Assembly (NCBI GenBank): GCA_963836775.1
Contig: CAWIKR010000002.1
Span: 1,178,001-1,242,000 of the forward strand
Direction: 5' to 3'
Length of the DNA: 64,000 nt
Source: DASQPR01 sp963836775
GTDB lineage: Bacteria > Actinomycetota > Actinomycetes > Mycobacteriales > Micromonosporaceae
Shown in pieces: positions 25,488 through 34,091 of this stretch. The position numbers and the translations under genes were made by a program. Position 1 is the stretch's first letter. Each line of letters starts with the position of its first letter. The notes under the pieces are model-generated. The model searched no databases. It was not told where the DNA came from and was given only the letters and a program-made list of their open reading frames with translations.

Positions 25488-26579
25488 TTACTGGGTCGGC
25501 TGCGACGGCGAGGTCACCTTAACCTTGCCGCTGATGATGTCCTGCTTGAGCTGGTCAAGCTCGGACTTCAGGTCGGCCGGAACCTTGCTGTCGAAGTCGT
25601 GGAACGGAGCCAGCTGGACGCCGTTGTTCTCCAGCGTGCCGATCGAGCCACCGGTCAGGGCGCCAGAGTCGGCCTTGGCCGCAGCGGCCTTGACCGCATC
25701 CGCGATGTTCTTCTGCACGGTGCTCAGGAACACATTGCAGTACTGAGCGGCACTGACGCAGCCGTCCTGGTCGACCCAGATCACCGAGAGCGCGCCGTTG
25801 GAGGCCTGCGCCTGCGCGGCGGTGCCCAGGCCGGTGCCACCGGCGACCGGCATGATGACGTCCGCGCCCTGGCTCTGCAGGGTCTGGGCCAGGCTCTTGC
25901 CCTTGGCCTGGTCGGTGAAGCTGTTCGCGAACAGACCGTTCTGCTTGGTCTTGTCCCAGCCCTTGACCTGGACGTTCTTGCCCTTCTGCTGGTTGTAGTA
26001 GGCGACACCGTCGGCGAAGCCGTCCATGAAGATCGTCACCGGCGGAATCTTCAGACCGCCGTAGGTGCCCACGGTGCCGGTCTTCGACATGCCGGCGGCG
26101 AGGTAACCGGCCTGGAAGCCGGCCTGCGCCGTGTCGAACTGCATCGAGTAGACGTTCGGCTCGGCGCTCTTGTAGTCGACGATCGCGAACTGCTTGCTCG
26201 GGTTGGCCTTGGCGATCTTGTCGGTCGCCGAGCCCATCAGGCCGCCGACGGCCAGGATCAGGTCACAGTTCTGCGCCGCGAAGTTGGTCAGGTTGGGCTC
26301 GTAGTCGGCCTCGGACGTCGACGCGACGTACTTGATACTGACGTTCGAGTTTTCCTTGTTCGCTGCCTGCAAGCCGGCCCACGCCGCGGCGTTGAACGAC
26401 TTGTCATCGATGCCACCGGTGTCGGTGACCATGCACGCCTGGATCTTCTTGCCCGCAGCCGCGGACCCGGAAGAGCTGGGCGAGGACTTAGACGGAGCAC
26501 TGCCGCACGCGGCCACCGCGAGCGCGAGGCTGCTGGTGGCGAGCAGGCTGAGAATCTGGATCCCACGCTTCGAGCGCAA
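25488..26579 (-). CDS. BMP-family nucleoside-binding lipoprotein
   Basis: 363 residues from TTG 26579 (GGAAGGGGAAAG upstream). Lipoprotein signal with SLLATSSLALAVAACGS. Mature protein has the BMP/PnrA pattern: ACMVTDTGGIDDKSFNAAAW, LILAVGGLMGSATDKIAKAN, GYLAAGMSKTGTVGTYGG, DVIMPVAGGTGLGTAAQAQ, IWVDQDGC. By family it binds purine or other nucleosides and feeds the permease pair downstream. Confidence 0.92.
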   Translation of the reverse strand: MRSKRGIQILSLLATSSLALAVAACGSAPSKSSPSSSGSAAAGKKIQACMVTDTGGIDDKSFNAAAWAGLQAANKENSNVSIKYVASTSEADYEPNLTNFAAQNCDLILAVGGLMGSATDKIAKANPSKQFAIVDYKSAEPNVYSMQFDTAQAGFQAGYLAAGMSKTGTVGTYGGLKIPPVTIFMDGFADGVAYYNQQKGKNVQVKGWDKTKQNGLFANSFTDQAKGKSLAQTLQSQGADVIMPVAGGTGLGTAAQAQASNGALSVIWVDQDGCVSAAQYCNVFLSTVQKNIADAVKAAAAKADSGALTGGSIGTLENNGVQLAPFHDFDSKVPADLKSELDQLKQDIISGKVKVTSPSQPTQ

Positions 26580-26812
26580 GGACTTTCCCCTTCCAAAGAC
26601 ACCGCTTCGTTGCGATGTAGACGCCGGTTCATTTGAACGTGTAACGGCGGCAGATTACGCCAGCCGCTCCCCGGTATGGGCAAGATGTTGCAACATCGAT
26701 TCCGAACGTGCCCGAACCGAAATGCTGCAGGTGGTCCCGATCACGGTCGGTTACATCATCAAACGGCTAGCTGGGCTGTCACCGCCCTCTTGCAAGATCA
26801 TGATCTTACGGC
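26580..26812. promoter_or_regulatory. Upstream region of the nucleoside transporter operon
   Basis: 233 bases without a gene, less GC-rich than its flanks. Probably carries the main promoter for the 26579 lipoprotein and the importer. No operator palindrome was obvious. Confidence 0.4.
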
Positions 26813-27859
26813 TCACGGCACTGTCGGCACCACGATCTGTCCGGCCACGATCTTCTTACGATCTTCGTCCAAACGTGCCGTGATGTCGTTGATCTGACCA
26901 CCGGACGTCGCGTACGACAGGCCGTCGTCGGCGAGGTCGTAGCGCCGGACGCCACTGCGGAAGCTATGCGCGGCGACAGTCTTGATGAAGTCGTAGACGG
27001 CCACGTCGACGCGTTTGATCATGGAGGTCAGGATCACCGGGCGCAGCGACTCGGAGACCGTCTCGTACTGGTCGGCGTCGACACCGATAGCCTTGTTGCC
27101 GGATGCCGCGGCGGCCCGGAACACGCCGATGCCGGCCCCGCCGGCCACCTGGAACACCACCCCGGCGCCCTGGGCGTAGAGGTCCGCCGCGACCGACTGG
27201 GCCGGAGTCGTGTTGGTGAAGTCGCAGTGCGCCGCGTCGCTTCCGACGTAACCGACGAAGACCGCCATGTCGGCGCGGACCGAGTGCACCCCGGCCTGAT
27301 ATCCGGCTAGGAACTCCTGGACCAGGGGCACCGGGCAGGCGCCGACGAAGCCGACCGCCCCGGTGCGGGTCTTCAGCGCCGCCGCCACGCCCACCAGATA
27401 GGCCCCTTGCTCGTTGGCGAAGACCAGGTCGGCCACGTTGTCCTCGGCCACCGAGTCGTCGTCGATGATGGCGAACTTGGTGCTCGGGCAGTCCTTGGCG
27501 GCCCGGGCCAACGGTCCGGTGGCCGGGTTCGATCCGGCGTAGCTGAAACCGACCGCGATCACCGGGTTGTAGCCGGCCTCGCAGAGCAGCGAGAGCCGGT
27601 CGTACTGGTCGTCCTCGCTCTCGTTGGCGCGCGCCGTGAGAGCCCGGACACTGCCGATCGATCCGAGTTCGGCCTTGGCCCGGTTGAGCCCGTCCAGTGC
27701 CAGGTCGTTGAAGCCGTGGTCGCCTGGGCCGCCGGCGGAGTAGGCCAGGCCGACCTTGAACCCGTTGCCGCCGCCGCACGCCGCCACCACGCCGGGCACC
27801 GCCAGCACGATACTGAGCGCCGCCGCCCACCAGGCGGCGCGCCGGATCCGCGTACGCAT
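26813..27859 (-). CDS. Second BMP-family lipoprotein
   Basis: 348 residues. Signal region WWAAALSIVLAVPGVVAACG with a lipobox. Mature part: FKVGLAYSAGGPGDHGFNDLA, YNPVIAVGFSYAGSNP, FAIIDDDSVAEDNVADLVFANEQGAYLVGVAA, GVVFQVAGGAGIGVFRAAA, IGVDADQYETV. Diverged clearly from the neighbouring BMP protein. It lacks the Asp-containing opening motif DTGGIDDKSFN and has SAGGPGDHGFN instead. Likely a binding protein with a different ligand that may share the permeases. Confidence 0.88.
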   Translation of the reverse strand: MRTRIRRAAWWAAALSIVLAVPGVVAACGGGNGFKVGLAYSAGGPGDHGFNDLALDGLNRAKAELGSIGSVRALTARANESEDDQYDRLSLLCEAGYNPVIAVGFSYAGSNPATGPLARAAKDCPSTKFAIIDDDSVAEDNVADLVFANEQGAYLVGVAAALKTRTGAVGFVGACPVPLVQEFLAGYQAGVHSVRADMAVFVGYVGSDAAHCDFTNTTPAQSVAADLYAQGAGVVFQVAGGAGIGVFRAAAASGNKAIGVDADQYETVSESLRPVILTSMIKRVDVAVYDFIKTVAAHSFRSGVRRYDLADDGLSYATSGGQINDITARLDEDRKKIVAGQIVVPTVP

Positions 27860-27861
27860 CC

Positions 27862-28286
27862 TCAGCCGGGCTCGCCGTCGGCGAACCGGTTCGCCAGCCG
27901 GGCCATGCCGGCGCGTACCTCATCCGGGTCCGGCAGCGGTCCGGGACCGTGCGCCGGATAGCCGGCTCGGGCTCGCCGTCGCCGAAGCCGTGCTCCTGAT
28001 GGCCGTCCAGCTCGTCGTCGAAGACCAGCTCATCGTCGGCCGCGGTCGCCTTGGCCAGCGCGATCTCGGCCCGCATCTGGTCCGGTCCGGTGAACGCCAT
28101 CAGTGGTTCGACGACTGCCATCAGTTGCTCGTCGGCGATCACCTCTTCGGCGAGGGCAAGCGCGTGCACACGCTCGTACGGTCCGCAGACCACCGGCTCC
28201 CAGTCCTCGTCGTCGTTCAGCGGACCGTAGGTGATGATCCAGGGCAGGTCGCGTACCGGCGATTCGTCCGGCAGCTCCAAGGTCAC
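27862..28286 (-). CDS. Small conserved acidic protein, one frame break
   Basis: GTG 28286 (GGGAG upstream) opens TLELPDESPVRDLPWIITYG, then ALAEEVIADEQLMAVVEPLM and MRAEIALAKATAADDELVFD. The frame shifts by one missing base near 27955-27965. The new frame reads HGPGPLPDPDEVRAGMARLA to a stop two bases before the lipoprotein start. About 140 residues, no signal peptide. Seems coupled to the lipoprotein gene. Family not recognised. Confidence 0.65.
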
Positions 28287-28383
28287 CAGTGCTCCCACAG
28301 GTCCATCATGGCCGCAGCCGCGGCAGCTTCGCCCTCGGGTCGGCCGAATCCGGAGGGCTTTCGTAGGGTTTGCGGTGTTCGTA

Positions 28384-29373
28384 CTATTTGGTGGTCTTCT
28401 CAGGTTTGTGCTGGCCGAAGACCTGCCCGGCGTCGATCGCCCGGCGATCGAGCGCCTCGTCTCCCGGTGGCGGGCCCTTCGCAAGATCTCTGATCTTGCC
28501 ACGCCGGCTGGTGGCCGCCAGCGCCGCACCGTAGAGCAGCAGCTGGCTGAACAGGTAGAGGAAGAGCAGCAGCGCGACGGTGCCACCGACGATCTGGTAG
28601 GCGGGCTTGTTCGCGGTGTAGTCGATGTACTTGCGGCCCAGCGTCGACAGGATGAACAACCCGACCGCGACCAGCAGCATCGCCGGCAGCAACCGCAGGA
28701 ACGGCATCCGCAATCGGGCCACCCCGGCCAGCAGTGATGCCGCCAGGAAACAGTTGAGCAGCAGCGACAGGGTGACTCCGACGACTTTCGCGGTGGTCTC
28801 GATGAAGTCCTGCTGGCCGACGCTGGTCACCGTCGACGACAGCCACAACCCGCTGGGCGCGATCGCGTTCTTGATGCCGTTCTGGATCCACAGTGACAGC
28901 GCCAGCAGCAGTCCGATGGCGACCATGATGCCGAGATCGATCAGGCGCCGGATGATCAGATTGCCCGGTTGCTGGTCCAGGTCCCAGATGGCTCGCTGAG
29001 CCGACCGCATCGACTCGATCCAGCCGACGCCGGTCAGCACCAGACCGACGAGACCGATGATCGCCACCGCGTTCCGGCTGTCGGAGATCTGCTTGACGTT
29101 CAGGAACGGGACGTTGTCTTCAAGGAAAGTGTTGACCGCGGTTTCCGCCGCCGAGCTGGAGGCCAGCACGTAACCGACCACCGAGTAGGCGACCAGTGCC
29201 AAGGCGAAGGTGGCGAAGAAGGCGTAGTAGGCGATCGCCGCGGCGAGCCGGCCGCCCAGTTCCTCGTTGTAGCGCTGCCGGGCACGCCAGAGGTGGTCGA
29301 ACACCCGGGACTTACGACGCCCGAACGCGACGCTCGCATACCAGGCATCGATGATCGCATCAACGATCTTCAC
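28384..29373 (-). CDS. YihY/BrkB-family integral membrane protein
   Basis: 329 residues with six predicted helices: GRLAAAIAYYAFFATFALAL, AVAIIGLVGLVLTGVGWIES, LGIMVAIGLLLALSLWI, LSLLLNCFLAASLLAGV, LLPAMLLVAVGLFILSTLG, VGGTVALLLFLYLFSQLLLY. The YihY signature around YYAFFATFAL is clear. A basic tail ends at PEKTTK. The GTG start overlaps the 2H phosphoesterase stop by four bases. Transport or envelope role unknown; the old ribonuclease BN label for this family is wrong. Confidence 0.88.
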   Translation of the reverse strand: MKIVDAIIDAWYASVAFGRRKSRVFDHLWRARQRYNEELGGRLAAAIAYYAFFATFALALVAYSVVGYVLASSSAAETAVNTFLEDNVPFLNVKQISDSRNAVAIIGLVGLVLTGVGWIESMRSAQRAIWDLDQQPGNLIIRRLIDLGIMVAIGLLLALSLWIQNGIKNAIAPSGLWLSSTVTSVGQQDFIETTAKVVGVTLSLLLNCFLAASLLAGVARLRMPFLRLLPAMLLVAVGLFILSTLGRKYIDYTANKPAYQIVGGTVALLLFLYLFSQLLLYGAALAATSRRGKIRDLAKGPPPGDEALDRRAIDAGQVFGQHKPEKTTK

Positions 29374-29918
29374 CCAACCATCGTGGCCGATCTCGCTGGG
29401 GCGCCCAACGGGAAGTCCCGAATCGGCCGCCAGTGGCCGTCGTCGCCATGCACATACAAGGTGAAGTGGTCCACCGGCAGCTGCGCGTCGAATCCGGCCA
29501 GCTCCTGATAGACCCGGTCCAGTGCGGCGGTCGGCACGTCATGGGCGATGGTGATGTGCGGGTGATACGGGAAGTGCAGCTCGCGGATCAGCGGACCCTG
29601 CCGGACCGCGTCGGCCAGTTGCTCACACTCCGATATGCCCGACGCCACGGCCACGAAAACCACCTCGGTCACCGGACGGAAGGTGCCGGTGCCACGCAGA
29701 TGAACCGCGTACGCCCGATGGCCGCGGGCCACCTCGGCGAGATGCTCCTCGACCGCGGTCAGCTCGTTGAGGTTGACCTCGGTCGGGCCGAGCAGCGTCA
29801 GGTGCGCCGGAATCACCGATGCCAGCGGATCGCCGGACCCGGCCCGAGCGGCATCGAGAACGGCGGCATATGGCGGCGGTATGGCGATCGCTACGCCGAT
29901 GGTCACCGTCTCGCCCAC
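29370..29918 (-). CDS. 2'-5' RNA ligase / 2H phosphoesterase family protein
   Basis: 182 residues. The two catalytic H-x-T/S motifs are present: PAHLTLLGPT near residue 37 and HPHITIAHD near 117, the hallmark of the 2H superfamily. Likely a cyclic phosphodiester hydrolase acting on RNA ends or small nucleotides; the substrate is unknown. Overlaps the membrane-protein gene by GTGA. Confidence 0.85.
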   Translation of the reverse strand: MGETVTIGVAIAIPPPYAAVLDAARAGSGDPLASVIPAHLTLLGPTEVNLNELTAVEEHLAEVARGHRAYAVHLRGTGTFRPVTEVVFVAVASGISECEQLADAVRQGPLIRELHFPYHPHITIAHDVPTAALDRVYQELAGFDAQLPVDHFTLYVHGDDGHWRPIRDFPLGAPARSATMVG

Positions 29919-30013
29919 TGTCGCCTCGCTCCTTCACCTGCAGATCCGGCCGGCTCCCGCCCCAGCCGGGACGCTCGCGCCGCGCGCCCGTGCCTATAGC
30001 GTGACGCTTCCGA

Positions 30014-31054
30014 CTACGAGTTTCCGACGATTGGCGCGAGGAAACCGATTCGCTCATACACCGTACGCAGCGTGACCGCGGCGACGGAACGGGCCTTTTC
30101 GGCGCCGATCGCGAGAAGCTTGTCTAGTTGCGCCGGATCGTCGAGGTAGCTACGAGTCCGCTCCTGAATCGGCCGGACCCACTCCACCAGCACCTCGGCG
30201 AGGTCCTTCTTGAGGTCGCCATAACCCTTGCCGGCATAGTCGGTGACCAGGTCGTCCACCGTCCGGCCGGAGAGCGCGGAGTAGATGGAGAGCAGGTTGG
30301 AGACGCCGGGCTTCTGCTCCGGGTCGAATCTGATCTCACGCTCCGTGTCGGTCACCGCCGACTTGATCTTCTTCGCGGACACCGCGGGGTCATCCAGAAG
30401 GTCGATCACGCCGGACGCCGAGGACGCCGACTTCGACATCTTCGCGGTGGGCAGCTGCAGGTCCGCGATCTTCGCGGTCTCCTTCAGGATGTACGGCGCC
30501 GGAACCACGAAGGTGGCCCCGAACGTGGTGTTGAACCGCTGCGCCAGGTCCCGGGTGAGCTCGAGGTGCTGGCGCTGGTCCTCCCCCACCGGCACGGCAT
30601 CGGCCTGGTAGAGCAGGATGTCGGCGGCCTGCAGGATCGGATAGGTGAACAGGCCCACGCTGGCGCGCTCGGCGCCCTGCTTGCTGGACTTGTCCTTGAA
30701 CTGGGTCATCCGGCTGGCCTCACCGAAGCCGGTGATGCAGCCCATCACCCAGCCGAGCTGGGCGTGCTCGGGCACCTGCGACTGCACGAACAGGGTGCAG
30801 CGCTCCGGATCCAGGCCGGTGGCCAGCAGCTGGGCCGCGCTCACCCGGGTCCGCCGGCGCAGCTGCTCGGGCTCATGACCGGCCGTGATCGCGTGCAGGT
30901 CGACGACGCAGTAGAACGCGTCGTGAGTCTCCTGCAACGCCACCCAGTTGCGCACCGCGCCGAGATAGTTGCCCAGGTGGAACGAGTCCGCGGTGGGCTG
31001 GATCCCGGACAGGACGCGGGGACGGGCGTGGACCGGCACAGTGCTCTCGGGCAT
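30014..31054 (-). CDS. trpS: Tryptophan-tRNA ligase
   Basis: 346 residues, class I aminoacyl-tRNA synthetase. HIGH-type motif in SGIQPTADSFHLGNYLGAV and KMSKS in LQLPTAKMSKSASS. Also GWVMGCITGFGEASRMTQFK and LQAADILLYQADAVPVGEDQ typical of TrpRS. Start ATG 31054. Divergent from the ECF sigma gene. Confidence 0.96.
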   Translation of the reverse strand: MPESTVPVHARPRVLSGIQPTADSFHLGNYLGAVRNWVALQETHDAFYCVVDLHAITAGHEPEQLRRRTRVSAAQLLATGLDPERCTLFVQSQVPEHAQLGWVMGCITGFGEASRMTQFKDKSSKQGAERASVGLFTYPILQAADILLYQADAVPVGEDQRQHLELTRDLAQRFNTTFGATFVVPAPYILKETAKIADLQLPTAKMSKSASSASGVIDLLDDPAVSAKKIKSAVTDTEREIRFDPEQKPGVSNLLSIYSALSGRTVDDLVTDYAGKGYGDLKKDLAEVLVEWVRPIQERTRSYLDDPAQLDKLLAIGAEKARSVAAVTLRTVYERIGFLAPIVGNS

Positions 31055-31177
31055 CCGGACATTGTTTCATCGACGGATCCCGCCGGTCCGCACGGGTCGC
31101 GGCGAAACTGTGGCCGGATGCAACCTGTTGCCGCGCTCGGCGGTCAGTCATCATGACGGACGGGAGGAGAGGCGCAG
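31055..31177. promoter_or_regulatory. Divergent promoter region of trpS and the ECF sigma gene
   Basis: 123 bases. A good ribosome site GGGAGGAG lies 5' of the sigma gene GTG at 31178. No repeat or attenuator hairpin for trpS was recognised. Confidence 0.4.
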
Positions 31178-31780
31178 GTGTCCGACGACCTTGAGGCGCG
31201 GGAAGCGGTGCGGGGGGCCTATCAGGCCTACTACCGCCGTCTCGTCGCGACTTTGTACGGTCTCACCGGCGATCACTCCGAGGCCCAGGACCTGGTCCAG
31301 GAGGCCTACGCCCGAGCGCTGGCCCGGCCTCGGGTGTTTCTCGACGTGGCCGATCCGGAAGCGTGGCTGCGCACGGTCGCGGTCAACCTGGCCCGGACCC
31401 GGTGGCGCCGGCGCCGGCTGCTGGACACGATGGTCCGCACCGGCCGGATCGCCCCGTCGCCGGAGTCGGTGCCGGCAATCACCGCAGATCGCGTGCTGCT
31501 GATCAGCGCACTGCAAAAACTGTCCCGGCCGACCCGGGAGACGATCGTCCTGCACCACCTCGCCGACATGTCCGTGCACGAGGTTGCCGAGCAGCTCGGT
31601 GTGCCGGTCGGCACCGTCAAAGCCCGGCTGTCCCGGGGCCGTGCGCTGCTGGCCAATCTGATCGGTGATCGCGAGCCGGCGGCGCCCCGGGTCCCCGCTC
31701 CGCGACCGTCGATGTCGGTCCGGACGGAAATTCCGCCGGTCAGCGACCTGGCCGTGAGCGCGGACGGCGATCATGGCTGA
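31178..31780 (+). CDS. ECF sigma factor, SigE-like
   Basis: 200 residues. Region 2: AVRGAYQAYYRRLVATLYGL, GDHSEAQDLVQEAYARALAR, DPEAWLRTVAVNLARTRWRR. Region 4: LQKLSRPTRETIVLHHLADM, VHEVAEQLGVPVGTVKARLS, SRGRALLANL. The last 40 residues are a disordered Pro/Arg tail. Its stop lies within the start of the following membrane protein (8-base overlap), the usual layout for a sigma and its regulator. Confidence 0.93.
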   Translation: MSDDLEAREAVRGAYQAYYRRLVATLYGLTGDHSEAQDLVQEAYARALARPRVFLDVADPEAWLRTVAVNLARTRWRRRRLLDTMVRTGRIAPSPESVPAITADRVLLISALQKLSRPTRETIVLHHLADMSVHEVAEQLGVPVGTVKARLSRGRALLANLIGDREPAAPRVPAPRPSMSVRTEIPPVSDLAVSADGDHG

Positions 31781-32984
31781 GCCGGACTTCGCCGCCGCCC
31801 GGTCCACCCCGGAGCAATTCGACGACCTGCGCGCCGACGTCGAGACGATGACCTACCTGCCGGAATTCCGGGATGTCGAGGATCGGGCCCGGCGCGTGAA
31901 GCGGTGGATGCGAGTCCGCGCCGTCGCGGTCGCGCTGGCCATCACGGTGCCCGCCGCCAGCGCCATCACCGTCCTTTACCAGCAGCCGAACGGCACCTCG
32001 ATGGCGGTCACCGGCCGGGACGACGTGGTGCACCTGTCATTGCCGGGCCGGCCCGAGGCGGACTCGTGGACGCTGGTCGCCGCCGACGGCGTCGACCTCG
32101 AGCACCTCTACGGCCTGGTCGACGTGTGCAGCGGGCACACCTGCTCGATGCAGCTGTCGTCGATCGACCCGAACAGCATCACCGGCACGGTGCAGCGGAT
32201 GAGCCTGTTCCGCGCACAGCCCACCGACACCCTCTCGAACGCCCGGCTGTCCGCACTCGGCCCCTACACCGTCATGGTCAGTGCGTCGGTGAACTCCGGA
32301 GCGCAGCGCAATGACACCCTCGGCGTCAACCTCCCATCCGGTGCGCCATCGGCGGCTCCCACCAAACGCGTGGTGCAACCGGTCCAGACCGGAATGATCG
32401 AGGTCGCCGCGCCGAACGGACTGGTCTCGGCGGCTCCCACGCAGCCGGCCCTCACCCAGCCGACACTGCTGTCGAGCACGAACGGCTGGTGGGTGTCCGG
32501 CACCGACCCGGCCACCGGCCAGCTCGCGCTCGCTGTCTCCGATGACGGCGGCAAGAGCTGGGCCGGCCGGACGCTCGGCATCGAGAAGGCAAACGCGGTT
32601 CCGGCGCTCGCCGTCTCGGGCGACACGGTCTATCTCCTGGTCGCCGCGGGCGGGCACCTCCAGCTGCGGAAATCCGCCGACCGCGGGCACAACTGGTCGA
32701 CGCTCACCGCAACACAGACGTGGCCGGCCGCCGGCCGCTACGGCATCATCATCCGCCCGGATCATTCGCTGCTGGTCTGGCTCGATCAGTCCAACGGGAC
32801 GACAACGCTTATGCACAGCACCAACGGCGGATTGACCTTCGCGCCGGACCGGGGCGCCGATGCCGCCAACGGCGTGATCGTCACGCTCCCCGACGGATAC
32901 GTGATGCTCGGGGCGAAGGCCTACGTCTCGCGCGACGCCGAAACCTGGACGTTGCTCCAAGTGCCGTGGCTGCCGCAGAACTGA
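31773..32984 (+). CDS. Membrane-anchored Asp-box (BNR) repeat protein, possible sigma-factor regulator
   Basis: 403 residues. Cytosolic N-terminus of about 45 residues (FDDLRADVETMTYLPEFRDV), one membrane helix VRAVAVALAITVPAASAITV, then an extracellular domain. That domain carries Asp-box motifs SDDGGKSWAG, SADRGHNWST and STNGGLTFAP, typical of sialidase-like beta-propellers. Translationally coupled to the sigma gene. No zinc-binding anti-sigma motif is seen. It may sense an external signal and hold or release the sigma factor; that is inference. Confidence 0.75.
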   Translation: MAEPDFAAARSTPEQFDDLRADVETMTYLPEFRDVEDRARRVKRWMRVRAVAVALAITVPAASAITVLYQQPNGTSMAVTGRDDVVHLSLPGRPEADSWTLVAADGVDLEHLYGLVDVCSGHTCSMQLSSIDPNSITGTVQRMSLFRAQPTDTLSNARLSALGPYTVMVSASVNSGAQRNDTLGVNLPSGAPSAAPTKRVVQPVQTGMIEVAAPNGLVSAAPTQPALTQPTLLSSTNGWWVSGTDPATGQLALAVSDDGGKSWAGRTLGIEKANAVPALAVSGDTVYLLVAAGGHLQLRKSADRGHNWSTLTATQTWPAAGRYGIIIRPDHSLLVWLDQSNGTTTLMHSTNGGLTFAPDRGADAANGVIVTLPDGYVMLGAKAYVSRDAETWTLLQVPWLPQN

Positions 32985-33032
32985 GCCCGGGCCGGCCGCC
33001 GACTGATGGCTACTCCCTGACGAAGCCCGACC

Positions 33033-34091
33033 TCAGACGGCCGGCTGCTCTCCCACCACGGGCTGGCCGCCAACCACCGGCTGGTCTCCGCGCACCGGCT
33101 GGTCGCCAGTCACCGGCTGGGCCAGCGCTATCACCGCGACCCGGCTGACCCGACGGCCCTTCGCACTCGGTGACCACCAACCGCCATCCGGCCACGGTCA
33201 CCTCATCGCCGCGTGACCGGGAGCCGACCCAGTGCCGCCATCAGGAACCCGCCGAGCGGTCTCGTAGGGCCCGTCGGCCAGCGCGAACCCGAACTGCTGC
33301 AGCGAAGTCGGCGAGGTTGATCCGGCCGTCCACATCGGCCGGCAGCTCGCCGCGCCCGGGCTCCGGGCGGCGGCGCCTCGTCATACTCGTCGTGGATCTC
33401 GCCGACCAGCTCCTCGATCAGATCTTCCAGCGTGACGATGCCGGCGGTGCCGCCGTATTCGTCGACCACGACCGCCAGATGGTGACCCTCGCGCCGCATC
33501 TCGGACAGCGCGGCGAGGACCCGCTTGCTGGCCGGCAGCCGCCGCACCTCGCGAGCCAGCCGCCGCACCGGCTGCAGCGGATCCGCCGGCGGTCAGCAGG
33601 TCACGCAGGTGCACGAAGCCGATGACGTCGTCGTGCGACGACTCGATGACCGGAAACCGCGAGTGCGGCAGGTGCCCGGATCGTGGCGACCGCGGCGGCC
33701 ACGTCCCGGTCGGCATCCAGGAACACCACCCGCGTACGCGGCACCATCACCTCGCTGACGTGCCGCCCACCGGCGGCCAGCACCTCGGCGATGATCCGGC
33801 GTTCCTCGTCATCCTCGCCGGCCGGCTGATCAGCCCGCGGGACGTCGCGCCCGGCCCGCGAGCGCTGCCCGTCGCGGGCCTCTCGCAGCCGTTGCAGCAG
33901 CCGGCGAGCGCGGCCGTCGGCGCTGCGCGCGTCCGGAGCCGGGGCGAGCGCGTCCGCGGCCCGCTGGGCGACATCGGCCAGCCCAGGCCAGGGAGTGCAT
34001 CGCCCAGCGGCGTAATCGGCCCGGCGCGCCGCGTGCCGCGCGCGGACTGCCCGCCGCCCCGGCGCCGTTGCGCCGGAACCCGGGAGGTCAT
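33033..34091 (-). CDS. CorC-like CBS-domain protein, several frame breaks
   Basis: Reading across at least five frame changes gives a CorC/HlyC-type protein. The pieces in order are ERRIIAEVLAAGGRHVSEVM with VPRTRVVFLDADRD (CBS 1), HSRFPVIESSHDDVIGFVHL with RDLLTAG (end of CBS 1), KRVLAALSEMRREGHHLAVV with VDEYGGTAGIVTLEDLIEEL (CBS 2), then GELPADVDGRINLADF and VTVAGWRLVVTECEG (CorC domain). The stop is at 33033. ATG 34091 overlaps the cysN stop (ATGA). No DUF21 membrane domain is visible, so this looks like the soluble form. The tail has GDQPV/GGQPV hexad repeats. Confidence 0.65.
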
